Notes under the pieces: model-generated
Databases searched by the model: none
What the model was told of the DNA's origin: nothing
Seen by the model: only the letters and a program-made list of their open reading frames with translations
Assembly (NCBI GenBank): GCA_019455285.1
Contig: JACFMS010000025.1
Coordinates: 1 to 39,497 of the forward strand
Reading direction: 5' to 3'
From: Sphingomonadales bacterium
Lineage (GTDB): Bacteria; Pseudomonadota; Alphaproteobacteria; Sphingomonadales; Govanellaceae
Length of the DNA stretch: 39,497 nt
Program-made: the position numbers and the translations under genes
Part shown: in pieces, positions 8,904-17,151 of the stretch
Layout: each line of letters starts with the position of its first letter
Position numbering within the stretch: position 1 is the first letter of the stretch

Positions 8904-11132
8904 TTAGAAATTGACCTTGCCCGACAGCGACCACTCCCGCGGCCGGCCATACTGCGCGGATGCAAAGCCCAAGCTATCCAGCACGCTGACGGCCGAAGAT
9001 TTATAACGCTTGTTGGTGACGTTATTGACCGCCAGGGTCAGGCTGTAGCGGCTGTCCGCCGGCTCCAACGAAGCTTGCAAGTTCAACAGGCCATATCTTT
9101 TCTGGGTGACCGATGGCAGATTGTTGACCTCGTAATAAATCTTGCTGCGGTAACTGAAGTCGCCGCGCACCGTAAGGTGACCCCAGTCGTTGAGCGGCAC
9201 GGCATATTGCGCCGATACTGATGAGGAGAATTTCGGCGTCGAGGCAAAATGCGAGTCCTCGGTGATCGGGGCGCCGGCTTCGACCGAGGTAAACTCCGCG
9301 TCGATGATGCCAACCGACGCCGCCAACAACATGCCCTCCATAGGCGCGGCGAGCAATTCAAACTCTGCGCCCATGACCCGAGCTTTTGCGGCGTTATCAA
9401 CAATGATCACCTGCACCCCTTCCGAATCGGCGGTGCTTAAGGTGAATTGAATATCCTTGTAATCGTTGTAGAAGACAGTGCCGTTAAAGCGGACGCGGTT
9501 ATCCAGCCACTCGGATTTGAATCCGGCTTCGTAACTCCACATCTTTTCCGGGTCGTAGGGCAGGATTTCGTTGGCGACCGTCGAGCGGCCATTAAAGCCG
9601 CCGCTTTTGAAGCCGCTGGCGGCGGAGATATAGGTCATGAAATGTTCGGTCCAGCGATAATCAAGACCAACCTTCGGCGAGAAGGAGTTCCATGAATCAT
9701 CACGGCTCATCGGCTCAATCAGATAGACGTCGCTCAAGAAAAGATAGAGCGACGTGCTGTAGTCCTTTTTCTCATGCGTGTATCGAACGCCCAGAGTGGC
9801 GTTCAGCTGATCGGTCAAGGCATAACTGCCCTGGCCATAGAGCGAGGCGCTCTTGGTAATCTGCGTCGAGTCAATAATTCGCGACAGATCCAGGCCAATG
9901 ATCGGCAAAAGATCCGGATAGAGGAAAACCTCGATATCGGTATGGGCGTTTTCATGGAGATAATAGCCGCCAATCACCCAATTCAGATGGTCATTGAAGG
10001 ACAGGCCGGAAAGCTGCAGTTCCTGTGTGAACTGGCGCTGACGATTGAAATCGTCTTCATTGACGATGGTCTGCGGCGAGCCATCCGGATCGGTGCCGAA
10101 CCGCGATTTCAAGTGACGATAGGCGGTGATGGATTTCAAGGTCACGCCATCAAGGTTCCACTCCAGCGTGCCGTTGACTCCCCAAATATCCTGATTGTTG
10201 AAATTATTTCCCGTGGCGTTGCTTTCGTAGGGATCATCGGTGATGTAGCGGTCATCATAGGGAGCTACGAACAGGTTGTAGAGCATCACCAGCGGCACGG
10301 CGGAAATTTCTTCCAAGTGCGTCTGGGAGAATTTTTCGCGCACCCGGGTCTTATCGAAGGATAGCGTAACCTCCAGGTCATCGGACGCCATCCAGCGCAG
10401 CACCCCTTGGATGGCCGCGCTGTCTTCATCCCCTTGCTCTTCTCCGGTCAAGAGCCGGGTGCCGAAGCCATCGGCGCTGCGGGCGCTGACGGCAACCTTG
10501 GCCGCCAGCTTGTCGGCGATCAGCGGCGCTTCCCCGCGGGCGCGCATGTCGATGCGATCGAAGCGGCCGATCTTGCCTTCGATGCTGCCGCCAAACTCAG
10601 TCAGGCTGGGCCTGGCCGAAACAATGTTGATGGCGCCGCCGATGGTGTTCTTGCCATAAAGGGTGCCTTGCGGGCCGCGCAGGATTTCGATCCGCTCGAT
10701 GTCAACAAGATCGAAAATGCTGCCCAGACTGCGGGCGAGATAGACGCCGTCGACATAGACGCCGACGCCGGGGTCGGTGGTCATCAGGTAGTCGACCTGG
10801 CCGACGCCGCGGATGAAGCCCTGGCCGGAATTCCTGCCGCCCACGCCGCTGGGATTAAACTGCACATTGGGCGCGTGCTGGGTGATATCGGATAGGGTGA
10901 CGATTTGGCGCTGGGCGATCTCATCCTTGGAAAAAGCGACGATGGAAACCGGCGTATCCTGCAGCCGCTCCTCCCTTTTGCGGGCGGTAACGGTGATCTC
11001 ATCCAGCGCCGCCATCTCCGCCTGCTGACTGAGCGCTTGGCTGGGCGCCGCCAGAAACGGCATTGCTGCGGCGCACAATAAGGCGGCCGTCGACGTCGTA
11101 CCCCGACTGAATAATAATCCTGATGTCCGCAT
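8904..11132 (-). CDS. TonB-dependent outer membrane receptor
   Basis: A 742-residue TonB-dependent receptor: signal peptide (hydrophobic AALLCAAAMPFLAAP, about 16-30), TonB box DEITVTARKREERLQDTPVSI near residue 45, plug domain with RGPQGTLYGKNTIGGAINI, then a 22-strand type barrel ending in a C-terminal Phe (SLSGKVNF) as outer-membrane proteins require. The style matches the large pesticin/FecA-like group whose substrates are often not iron, so ligand is not assignable. ATG at 11132 is preferred: GAGG lies 7 bases upstream, whereas the GTG at 11147 overlaps that site. First gene of the operon with the three barrel proteins; divergent from the double-HTH regulator gene. Confidence 0.93.
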   Translation of the reverse strand: MRTSGLLFSRGTTSTAALLCAAAMPFLAAPSQALSQQAEMAALDEITVTARKREERLQDTPVSIVAFSKDEIAQRQIVTLSDITQHAPNVQFNPSGVGGRNSGQGFIRGVGQVDYLMTTDPGVGVYVDGVYLARSLGSIFDLVDIERIEILRGPQGTLYGKNTIGGAINIVSARPSLTEFGGSIEGKIGRFDRIDMRARGEAPLIADKLAAKVAVSARSADGFGTRLLTGEEQGDEDSAAIQGVLRWMASDDLEVTLSFDKTRVREKFSQTHLEEISAVPLVMLYNLFVAPYDDRYITDDPYESNATGNNFNNQDIWGVNGTLEWNLDGVTLKSITAYRHLKSRFGTDPDGSPQTIVNEDDFNRQRQFTQELQLSGLSFNDHLNWVIGGYYLHENAHTDIEVFLYPDLLPIIGLDLSRIIDSTQITKSASLYGQGSYALTDQLNATLGVRYTHEKKDYSTSLYLFLSDVYLIEPMSRDDSWNSFSPKVGLDYRWTEHFMTYISAASGFKSGGFNGRSTVANEILPYDPEKMWSYEAGFKSEWLDNRVRFNGTVFYNDYKDIQFTLSTADSEGVQVIIVDNAAKARVMGAEFELLAAPMEGMLLAASVGIIDAEFTSVEAGAPITEDSHFASTPKFSSSVSAQYAVPLNDWGHLTVRGDFSYRSKIYYEVNNLPSVTQKRYGLLNLQASLEPADSRYSLTLAVNNVTNKRYKSSAVSVLDSLGFASAQYGRPREWSLSGKVNF

Positions 11133-11227
11133 GGTCTTTCCTCTCACTTTTAAGAATTCTTCTGCTTATCAGCCCCCTAAGGTAATTTATTAGACCATGG
11201 GCCAAGGCCGCCTCAAATAGGCGGGTA

Positions 11228-11255
11228 TGATCATTTTTCCGGGAAGTTTTGATCA
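11228..11255. promoter_or_regulatory. Candidate operator: paired TGATCA sites around TTCCGGGAA
   Basis: Two perfect TGATCA palindromes (11228-11233 and 11250-11255) lie 22 bases apart, two helical turns, on either side of a central TTCCGGGAA. The whole element is roughly symmetric. It lies just upstream of the -35 of the putative LuxR-type gene promoter, in the divergent region shared with the receptor operon. It is a plausible binding site for a dimeric regulator, perhaps the divergent regulator itself, but that is inference. Confidence 0.4.
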
Positions 11256-11257
11256 GA

Positions 11258-11286
11258 TTGAGGACGGGCTGAGCATCTGATATGGT
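11258..11286 (+). promoter_or_regulatory. Candidate sigma-70-type promoter of the LuxR-type regulator
   Basis: TTGAGG at 11258-11263 and TATGGT at 11281-11286 are separated by exactly 17 bases, each matching four of six consensus positions. The predicted start of transcription near 11293 would leave a leader of about 40 bases before the ATG at 11335, which has a strong G-rich ribosome site (GGGGGGAA). Confidence 0.35.
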
Positions 11287-11334
11287 TGAGGCAGGATAGC
11301 AGGCTGGCAATAAGGTATATGCGGGGGGAACGCC

Positions 11335-12651
11335 ATGAGCTTAGCGCTGCATGACAGGGACTACCAGCATATCGTTTCCATCGGCTCCGAGATCCTTGAA
11401 TACCGCTCCATGCCCGAGCTGATGGATGCCTCCATGCAGCGGATCAAAGGCGTCATTCCCGCAAAATGCATGATGTTCCTGCTGGCCAGCTCACCAAGTT
11501 GGCGGCTGGAGGAGACACGCACCATCGGCATTGACGATGACTACCCCACCCTCCACCACAGTCATTTTCATGAGGATCCGGGCAGACCCTATTTGATTGA
11601 AAATTGGCGGCTTGGTCGGCCGAAAGTGATGAATTCATCGCTCATCTGGCCGGTCGGCTTTGAGCCCCGCGATCGATTTTACCGCACCCTGTTGAAGCCG
11701 CGCGATCTTCGTCACTCGATGGTGATCTCCATCCCCATCGACAGCCATTTGTTCGGCAGTCTGGTGATGCTGCGCTCCAGCGGCGCGGGACCCTTCACAC
11801 ACCGGGACGAGACCTTTGCAGAAACCATAACGCCTTTCCTGAAAGGCGCAGTGGATCGCGCTTACGCCCATGAGAAAAACCGTCGGCTTGACTGGCTGTT
11901 ATCAGAAATCGGTCAGGACTTGCCCTATCAGGATTTCATCATGGTCGATCGGCAATTGGCCTTGATCTGCGGCTTACCGTCATCATCGACATTTCTACAG
12001 GATATCATCCGCGACATTCAAAGACCTTCGGGCCAAAAGCCGACGATCGCCCCCGATCTGCGTCCCATTTGCCTCAAGCTTCTGGAAGCGGAAAACAAGC
12101 GTCACGTTAAAGTGACAATCTCGTTCAGCGACGCCAAGCGGTGGGGATTGCAACTGTCCCTGGAGATTAGAAAACTTACCTATGGCCAGGATAGCGCCCT
12201 TTCCCTGCACATTTGCCGGGCAAACGATGCCATCGATGCAGCGGCGACTTTTGATCATTACAATCTGACGCGGCAGGAAAGCCTCATTGCCAGAGAGGCA
12301 TCCTTAGGTCTGACAAACGCCGAGATCGCCAAGCGGCTGGCGATCTCGCCATCCACGGTCGCCAATCACCTGTCGTCGGCATTAGCAAAAACCGGCCTTA
12401 AAGCCCGCTGGCAGATGATGCGCAAATCAAATCTGGCGCAGAAAATTGCGGCATTGCCGTTGACCAAGCGCGAACGTCAGATCTTGCAGGCGCGAGCCTC
12501 GGGCTTACCGACGCCGGCGTTGGCCGCCAAATTCAATATCGGAGAAGTTACGGTCCGCAACCATTTGCGGTCGATCTACCGGAAGCTTGGGGTGTCGGGA
12601 TTTCGCGGCGTGATGGCATATCTGGAGGCCATGGATACTGGCCCGAACTGA
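11335..12651 (+). CDS. LuxR/GerE-type transcriptional regulator with two C-terminal HTH domains
   Basis: A 438-residue regulator. Residues 1-180 resemble the N-terminal sensory region of a group of LuxR-type regulators (DPGRPYLIENWRLGRPK at 81-97, FYRTLLKPRDLRHSM near 115-129, AGPFTHRDE at 151-159), probably GAF-like. Residues 180-305 are unassigned. Two GerE-like helix-turn-helix domains then follow: 309-363 (LTRQESLIAREASLGLTNAE ... STVANHLSSALAKTGL) and 374-430 (LTKRERQILQARASGL ... VTVRNHLRSIYRKLGV). Most LuxR proteins have one. It is divergent from the receptor/barrel-protein operon and is the obvious candidate to regulate it. It converges with a receiver protein gene only 6 bases away. 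Signal unknown. Confidence 0.88.
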   Translation: MSLALHDRDYQHIVSIGSEILEYRSMPELMDASMQRIKGVIPAKCMMFLLASSPSWRLEETRTIGIDDDYPTLHHSHFHEDPGRPYLIENWRLGRPKVMNSSLIWPVGFEPRDRFYRTLLKPRDLRHSMVISIPIDSHLFGSLVMLRSSGAGPFTHRDETFAETITPFLKGAVDRAYAHEKNRRLDWLLSEIGQDLPYQDFIMVDRQLALICGLPSSSTFLQDIIRDIQRPSGQKPTIAPDLRPICLKLLEAENKRHVKVTISFSDAKRWGLQLSLEIRKLTYGQDSALSLHICRANDAIDAAATFDHYNLTRQESLIAREASLGLTNAEIAKRLAISPSTVANHLSSALAKTGLKARWQMMRKSNLAQKIAALPLTKRERQILQARASGLPTPALAAKFNIGEVTVRNHLRSIYRKLGVSGFRGVMAYLEAMDTGPN

Positions 12652-12657
12652 TGGACC

Positions 12658-13179
12658 TTAGGCCTTTTCGGTTTCCTTGTTTTGCGCCGCCGTCTTGGAT
12701 TTGCCGCGACGCTCTTTTGCCACATCCACCTTGCGCCGGCGGCGGTCTGGACCGATATAAGCCGGATCGACAATAAAATCTCTGGGACGCAATTTCAACG
12801 AAGTCAGCACTCTTTCCATCGCTTTCAAAGAAAGCGGCATGGCAAGAAACTCCGTGGCGCCAAGATCGCGCGCCGTGGTGATCTGCTCGATGCTCGGTTG
12901 CGAGACGATCATGATGACCGGTATGCGATAATTGTGCGACGCCTTGGGGTTGCGCACGCACTTTAAGAGATCAAGCGCGGGCAGATTGTTGGAAACCCAG
13001 TTGCAGAAGATAATATCCACCCGCTGGGCCGCCAGGTGCTGCAGCATGTCCGGTATGGTTTGCGAAACGTTTATCTCCTTCACGCCGCAGTCGCGCAGCA
13101 ACGCCAGCACTGACTTTGCGTTGCTAGCGTCGGGGTCAACAATCAGCATTCGAATAGCGGCGAATGACGGCATGCTCAT
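12658..13179 (-). CDS. Receiver-domain protein lacking the phosphoacceptor Asp (pseudo-receiver)
   Basis: A 173-residue stand-alone CheY-like receiver domain with a basic tail. The fold is evident (MLIVDPDASNAKSVLALLRD, DIIFCNWVSNN, IPVIMIVSQP, ARDLGATEFLAMPLS), but the position of the phosphorylated Asp is Asn60 (FCNW) and the conserved Lys after beta-5 is Met114 (LAMP). The acidic pair D15/D17 is kept. The C-terminal part has FIVDPAYIGPDRRRRK, a motif shared with the neighbouring receiver protein and common in alphaproteobacterial receiver proteins. It probably cannot be phosphorylated normally. It is 113 bases downstream of its paralog on the same strand. Output and partner are unknown. 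Confidence 0.85.
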   Translation of the reverse strand: MSMPSFAAIRMLIVDPDASNAKSVLALLRDCGVKEINVSQTIPDMLQHLAAQRVDIIFCNWVSNNLPALDLLKCVRNPKASHNYRIPVIMIVSQPSIEQITTARDLGATEFLAMPLSLKAMERVLTSLKLRPRDFIVDPAYIGPDRRRRKVDVAKERRGKSKTAAQNKETEKA

Positions 13180-13292
13180 TTTTCGGCGCGTTTATATATG
13201 CCTATTCTTACGGCTTTATGGTCAGCCGCTACGCTTAAAATATCGTTAAATTTTTTCCCATTTCTTAACCTGGTGGGCAGGAGCGGCGGCCG

Positions 13293-13799
13293 CTAGGTCG
13301 CCAGATCTCCTTTCTGCCGCTCCCGGCGCTCCTGGGGGGTGGGCTGCTTTTTTCGCCGTCGGTCGGGACCGAAGAACGATTTTTCATCGATGAACGGCCG
13401 CGGCCGCTCCAACGCCGACTTCAAGGCCCGATGCATGGCCTGCTGCGAGACCGGCTTGGCGACGAATTCGGTGGCGCCAAGGTCGCGGGCGCGCAGCACG
13501 TGGCGCAACTCCGGCTCGCTTGACATGATGACCACCGGCACGCGGGGGTTGTGAGGCGCATTGCGGTCGCGAATGCAGCATAAAATATCCTGATGGGAGC
13601 TGGCGTCGCTGCGCCAGTCGCACACCACCACATCCGGCGAGCCTAAGCGCAAAAGCTGCAGACCATCCTGCGCGTTGGCGGCGACCATAACCGAGCCGAT
13701 GCCCGACTGGCGAATCAGCGCCGTGATCAGCTTGGCCGAATGGGCATTGCCATCGATCAGAAGGGCGGTCAAGCTGCTTTGCAGAAGGGTAAGCGACAT
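13293..13799 (-). CDS. Stand-alone response regulator receiver protein
   Basis: A 168-residue receiver-only protein. The phosphoacceptor Asp61 (VVCDWRSD), the Lys115 (FVAKPVS) and Asp16 are present, although the usual second acidic residue after Asp16 is Gly/Asn (LLIDGNAHS). The C-terminus FIDEKSFFGPDRRRKK followed by a basic tail matches the paralog at 12658-13179. No HTH or enzymatic output domain is present, so it should act by protein-protein contacts. No histidine kinase gene is adjacent. It is divergent from the DUF6491 gene. The pair probably arose by duplication, with this copy remaining phosphorylatable and the other degenerate. Confidence 0.87.
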   Translation of the reverse strand: MSLTLLQSSLTALLIDGNAHSAKLITALIRQSGIGSVMVAANAQDGLQLLRLGSPDVVVCDWRSDASSHQDILCCIRDRNAPHNPRVPVVIMSSEPELRHVLRARDLGATEFVAKPVSQQAMHRALKSALERPRPFIDEKSFFGPDRRRKKQPTPQERRERQKGDLAT

Positions 13800-13956
13800 G
13801 GGGAAACGCCAAGTTTCTAAAAGGACCGGCGGCTACCTTCTCAACTATCGGTTTATACACGGTAAATGCCGACCGCCCTTATTCAGCAATCGTACATATT
13901 CGGCAAGGCAGGTTTATGATAGCTTCTGTCCAGGAAGCCAACGAGGAGTAACCCCC

Positions 13957-14346
13957 ATGTCCATTCGCCTTACCTTGGCGGCGTTCGCCGCCGTGGCGGT
14001 CGGGGCAGCGACGGCGGCCTTGGCCGATGAAAAAGCCGCCCCGGCCAACAACCCGGATGAGACGGCCCCAGCCTGTCTCCAGCTCTATCAGATCGACCGC
14101 ACCGAGGTGGTCGATGATTACACCCTGCTCTTTCACATGAAGGGGGGGAAGACCTATGTCAGCAAGTTCCCCTACCGCTGCCATGGCCTGAAGTTCGAAC
14201 GCGGCTTTGCCTATTCGACCAGCATTCCGCAGATCTGCGGCAATGTCGACTTCATCACCGTCATCCGGCGCGGCAATGCCTGCCCCTTGGGCCCGTTCCA
14301 GCTCTATACGCCAGAGCCCAAGAAGGACGACAAGGTTAAAGACTGA
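13957..14346 (+). CDS. Secreted DUF6491-like protein
   Basis: A 129-residue protein with a signal peptide (MSIRLTLAAFAAVAVGAATA, cut near ALA-D at 23). The mature part has four cysteines spaced as ACLQLYQI, YRCHGLKF, ICGNVDF and ACPLGPF, with VDDYTLLFHMKGGKTYV between, a pattern I associate with the DUF6491 family of small exported proteins of unknown role; two disulfides are likely. The ATG at 13957 is preceded by GAGGAG about 7 bases upstream, and the signal peptide confirms it; the frame is open further upstream but that part overlaps the response regulator gene. A strong terminator follows at 14390. Confidence 0.75.
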   Translation: MSIRLTLAAFAAVAVGAATAALADEKAAPANNPDETAPACLQLYQIDRTEVVDDYTLLFHMKGGKTYVSKFPYRCHGLKFERGFAYSTSIPQICGNVDFITVIRRGNACPLGPFQLYTPEPKKDDKVKD

Positions 14347-14389
14347 ACGAACAGAAGAGCCTGACCTTCGAGTTAAGGTTAATTCGCCG

Positions 14390-14428
14390 TCGCGCCGGGT
14401 TTGCATTGATCCCGGCGCGATTTTTTTT
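14390..14428 (+). terminator. Strong intrinsic terminator
   Basis: A perfect 10-bp stem, TCGCGCCGGG (14390-14399) with CCCGGCGCGA (14411-14420), an 11-base loop and then eight T. It ends the transcript of the DUF6491 gene 44 bases after its stop codon and insulates the CRP-like site that begins 8 bases later. Confidence 0.92.
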
Positions 14429-14435
14429 CGTAAAA

Positions 14436-14451
14436 TGTGATCTAGATCACA
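14436..14451. promoter_or_regulatory. Perfect CRP/FNR-family palindrome
   Basis: The 16-base sequence TGTGATCTAGATCACA is a perfect palindrome and matches the enterobacterial CRP consensus half-sites TGTGA-N6-TCACA exactly. It also contains GAT-N4-ATC, related to FNR/FixK sites (TTGAT-N4-ATCAA). Its centre is about 68 bases upstream of the predicted transcription start of the small gene at 14555, a position typical for activators of this family. The regulator is not in the window. Confidence 0.7.
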
Positions 14452-14477
14452 ACATCTTGTGGTAAACGTCCTTAAAA

Positions 14478-14505
14478 TTGCCAAAGTTTAATGAAATGGT
14501 AATAA
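14478..14505 (+). promoter_or_regulatory. Candidate sigma-70-type promoter for the small gene
   Basis: TTGCCA at 14478-14483 and TAATAA at 14500-14505 have a 16-base spacer. Transcription would start near 14512, after the ATG at 14507 and before the one at 14555, supporting the later start. The CRP-like palindrome lies upstream at about -68. Confidence 0.45.
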
Positions 14506-14554
14506 AATGTCGCGAAAGTTAAGCGGCAAAAAAAAGTTTGAGGAAACGTCGTCC

Positions 14555-14743
14555 ATGTTTACTTGGCTCAAAAGAAAGCCCGCAGCCGCTGAAGCGACGG
14601 AGATCGATATCTTCGACGCGCCGCCGGTGGTGCTCGGCCGCCCCATCGGCCGGTCGACGCCGAAAGCCAGCGCGGCTGGAGACCAGAAAGTCTGCCTTAA
14701 CCGGGCGGAAGAGCTGATCCGCGCCGCCCGCTCCGTGGCGTAA
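14555..14743 (+). CDS. Small protein of unknown function (62 residues)
   Basis: I do not recognise this protein. From the chosen start it is 62 residues: a basic, slightly hydrophobic N-terminus (MFTWLKRKPAAAEATE), an acidic-hydrophobic patch (IDIFDAPPVVLGRPIG), a flexible middle and a C-terminal helix (CLNRAEELIRAARSVA). The ATG at 14555 has GAGGAA about 9 bases upstream; an earlier in-frame ATG at 14507 would add 16 residues but lies before the predicted transcription start. A CRP-like palindrome and a promoter precede it, which makes it more likely to be real and regulated by global metabolic or oxygen state. It converges with parC. Confidence 0.55.
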   Translation: MFTWLKRKPAAAEATEIDIFDAPPVVLGRPIGRSTPKASAAGDQKVCLNRAEELIRAARSVA

Positions 14744-14762
14744 GGGGTTAGGGCCTATTTAC

Positions 14763-16979
14763 CTAGTCGAAGCGGTTGCTGCGCGGGAAACCGGCTGGCG
14801 GCAGCCGCCCGGCATTACCGCGCGAGCCAATCCAATCCGCCAGATCCGTCTCCGTGCGCTGCCGATCCCCGATCTTCCATGTCAACCCTTCGTTCTTGCG
14901 GAACACCTTGGCGTCGCTGACGCCGCCGTCGCGGTAGCGCTGCAAGAGCACGCCCCGCCCACGGGTCATCTCCGGCAACTCGGCCAAGGGAAAGACCAGG
15001 AGCTTGCGATTCTGGCCAACACTGGCCACATGGTCGCCGTCCGCCGGCACGCAAAGCTTGGCCCGCGCCTTGGGTTCGGTATTCATCACCTGCTTGCCGG
15101 CCCGGGTCTGCGCCACCGCCTTGTCGGCCTCGACCACAAACCCTTTGCCGTCCTCCGAGACGACCAGCAGCCGGCTGCCCGGCCGGTAGAGAAAGAGGGC
15201 GACGATCTCCTCGTCATTGCCAAGATCGATCATGAGGCGCACCGGCTCGCCATGGCCGCGCCCGCCCGGCAGCTTGTCGCCGCTTAAGGTATAAAAGCGG
15301 CCGTTGGAGGCAAAGAGCAGGATTTTGTCGGTGGTCTGGGCATGGAGCCAGAACTTGGCCTGGTCACCTTCCTTGTACTTGATCTCCTCGCTTTGCGCCT
15401 GATGGCCCTTCATGGCGCGAATCCAGCCTTTTTCCGAACAGATGACGGTAATGGGTTCGCGTTCGATCATCGCCTCTAAAGGCACCACATCGACCATCGG
15501 CGCCTCGGCAAAATCGCTGCGCCGCCGGCCAAGCGCGGTCTTGGCGCCGAATTTTTCCTTGATCGCCGCGATCTCCTCGGCAATGCGCTTCCATTGCAAG
15601 GTTTCATCGGCAAGCAGCGCCTTCAGTTCCTTCTTTTCCGCCGACAGCGTCTTGTGCTCGCCCTTGATCTCCATCTCCTCCAACCGGCGCAACGAGCGCA
15701 ATCGCATGTTGAGGATCGCCTCGGCCTGCACGTCGGAGAGCTTGAAGCGCTTCATCAGGGCGGGCTTCGGCTCATCCTCCTCGCGGATGATGCGGATCAC
15801 CTCGTCAAGATTGAGATAGGCGATGAGATAACCCTCGAGCACCTCCAGCCGATGCTCGATCTTGCCCAGGCGATGGCGAGAGCGGCGCAGCAGCACTTCC
15901 AGCCGGTGATCAAGAAAGGCCTGCAAGGCTTCCTTCAAGGACATCACCCGGGGCGTACGGTTCTTGTCGAGCACATTGAGGTTCAAGGGCACGCGCACCT
16001 CAAGCTCGGTGAGCTTGAACAAGCTTTCCATCAGCACGTTGGCTTCCACCGTGCGGGCGCGGGGCTCCAGCACCAGGCGCACTTCATCCGTCGACTCGTC
16101 GCGCACGTCCTGAAGGATCGGCAGCTTCTTATCGGAAATCAGGTCGGCGATCTTCTCAATCAGCTTCGACTTTTGCACCTGGTAGGGAATTTCCGTGACC
16201 ACGATCTGATACTGGCCGCGGCCGGTGTCCTCCACCTGCCAACGCGCCCGCAGCCGAAACGATCCGCGACCGGTTTCATAGGCCTGCTCAATGGACTCTT
16301 TGGCCTCGACGATGGTGCCGCCGGTGGGAAAGTCGGGGCCCGGAATGCGGTTGAGGAGCTGCGCCGTGGTGGCGTTGGGGTGACGGATAAGATATTGGAG
16401 TCCGTCGCACAGCTCGGAGACATTGTGCGGCGGCACGCTGGTGGCCATGCCAACGGCGATGCCGGCAGCGCCATTGGCCAGCAAGTTCGGGAAGGCGGCG
16501 GGCAGCACGTCGGGTTCGCTGTCCTCGCCGTCGTAGGTGGGGTGGAAATCCACCGCGTCCTCGTCGATGCCATCAAGAAGCGCCATGGCGACCTCGGTCA
16601 GCCGCGCCTCGGTATAGCGCATGGCCGCCGCGTTATCGCCGTCGATGTTGCCGAAGTTGCCCTGACCGTCCACCAGGGGATAGCGAACGGCAAAATCCTG
16701 CGCCAGACGCACCAGCGCGTCATAGACCGACTGATCGCCGTGGGGATGGTATTTGCCGATGACGTCGCCCACCACCCGGGCGCACTTCTTAAAGCCGGTG
16801 GCCGGGTCAAGCTTCAACTGCCGCATGGCGAAAAGCAGCCGGCGATGCACCGGCTTTAAGCCATCCCGCACGTCGGGCAGCGAGCGCGACATGATGGTGG
16901 ACAGGGCATAGGACAGGTAACGCTCGCTCAACGCCTCGGATAGTTCGGCGTCGCGGATCTGTTCGGCGGCTTTGATCAT
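14763..16979 (-). CDS. parC: DNA topoisomerase IV subunit A
   Basis: A 738-residue type IIA topoisomerase A subunit that decatenates daughter chromosomes with ParE. The start is ATG at 16979; a TTG two codons earlier is possible. Catalytic Tyr122 lies in [10 protein letters not shown]. Other family segments are [50 protein letters not shown], the [14 protein letters not shown] motif and C-terminal beta-pinwheel repeats ([18 protein letters not shown]). The length (under 800) and lack of a GyrA box support ParC over GyrA. The position equivalent to E. coli Ser80 is Gln83. It lies downstream of recO, separated by a nested inverted repeat. Confidence 0.95.
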   Translation of the reverse strand: MIKAAEQIRDAELSEALSERYLSYALSTIMSRSLPDVRDGLKPVHRRLLFAMRQLKLDPATGFKKCARVVGDVIGKYHPHGDQSVYDALVRLAQDFAVRYPLVDGQGNFGNIDGDNAAAMRYTEARLTEVAMALLDGIDEDAVDFHPTYDGEDSEPDVLPAAFPNLLANGAAGIAVGMATSVPPHNVSELCDGLQYLIRHPNATTAQLLNRIPGPDFPTGGTIVEAKESIEQAYETGRGSFRLRARWQVEDTGRGQYQIVVTEIPYQVQKSKLIEKIADLISDKKLPILQDVRDESTDEVRLVLEPRARTVEANVLMESLFKLTELEVRVPLNLNVLDKNRTPRVMSLKEALQAFLDHRLEVLLRRSRHRLGKIEHRLEVLEGYLIAYLNLDEVIRIIREEDEPKPALMKRFKLSDVQAEAILNMRLRSLRRLEEMEIKGEHKTLSAEKKELKALLADETLQWKRIAEEIAAIKEKFGAKTALGRRRSDFAEAPMVDVVPLEAMIEREPITVICSEKGWIRAMKGHQAQSEEIKYKEGDQAKFWLHAQTTDKILLFASNGRFYTLSGDKLPGGRGHGEPVRLMIDLGNDEEIVALFLYRPGSRLLVVSEDGKGFVVEADKAVAQTRAGKQVMNTEPKARAKLCVPADGDHVASVGQNRKLLVFPLAELPEMTRGRGVLLQRYRDGGVSDAKVFRKNEGLTWKIGDRQRTETDLADWIGSRGNAGRLPPAGFPRSNRFD

Positions 16980-17025
16980 GGGCAAAAATCTGGAGAGTTG
17001 AGGTTAAAGGAAATGGTAGAGAATA

Positions 17026-17121
17026 CCCCCTCACCCAGCTCCGACTAAGCTCGGTCCACGACCTCGCTAAGTCTTCGCATCCCTCTCCCCCTCCTAGGGG
17101 GAGAGGGGTAGGGTGAGGGGG
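17026..17121. repeat. Nested inverted-repeat intergenic element
   Basis: The outer arms CCCCCTCACCC (17026-17036) and GGGTGAGGGGG (17111-17121) are perfect reverse complements. Inside, CCCTCTCCCCC (17081-17091) pairs with GGGGGAGAGGG (17097-17107) around a 5-base loop. This nested form, built from CCCTCACCC and CCCTCTCCCC blocks, resembles dispersed palindromic elements common between alphaproteobacterial genes. It fills most of the recO-parC gap and would fold in RNA into a long hairpin without a T-tract. Confidence 0.8.
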
Positions 17122-17151
17122 TCGATTTCCTACCCTCTTAAAACGCGGGCG

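Noticed and set aside
15594-16859. A 421-codon open frame on the plus strand opposite parC
   Set aside because: It is antisense to the unmistakable parC coding sequence, is rich in His/Gln/Leu as expected from GC-rich reverse frames, and shows no known domain.
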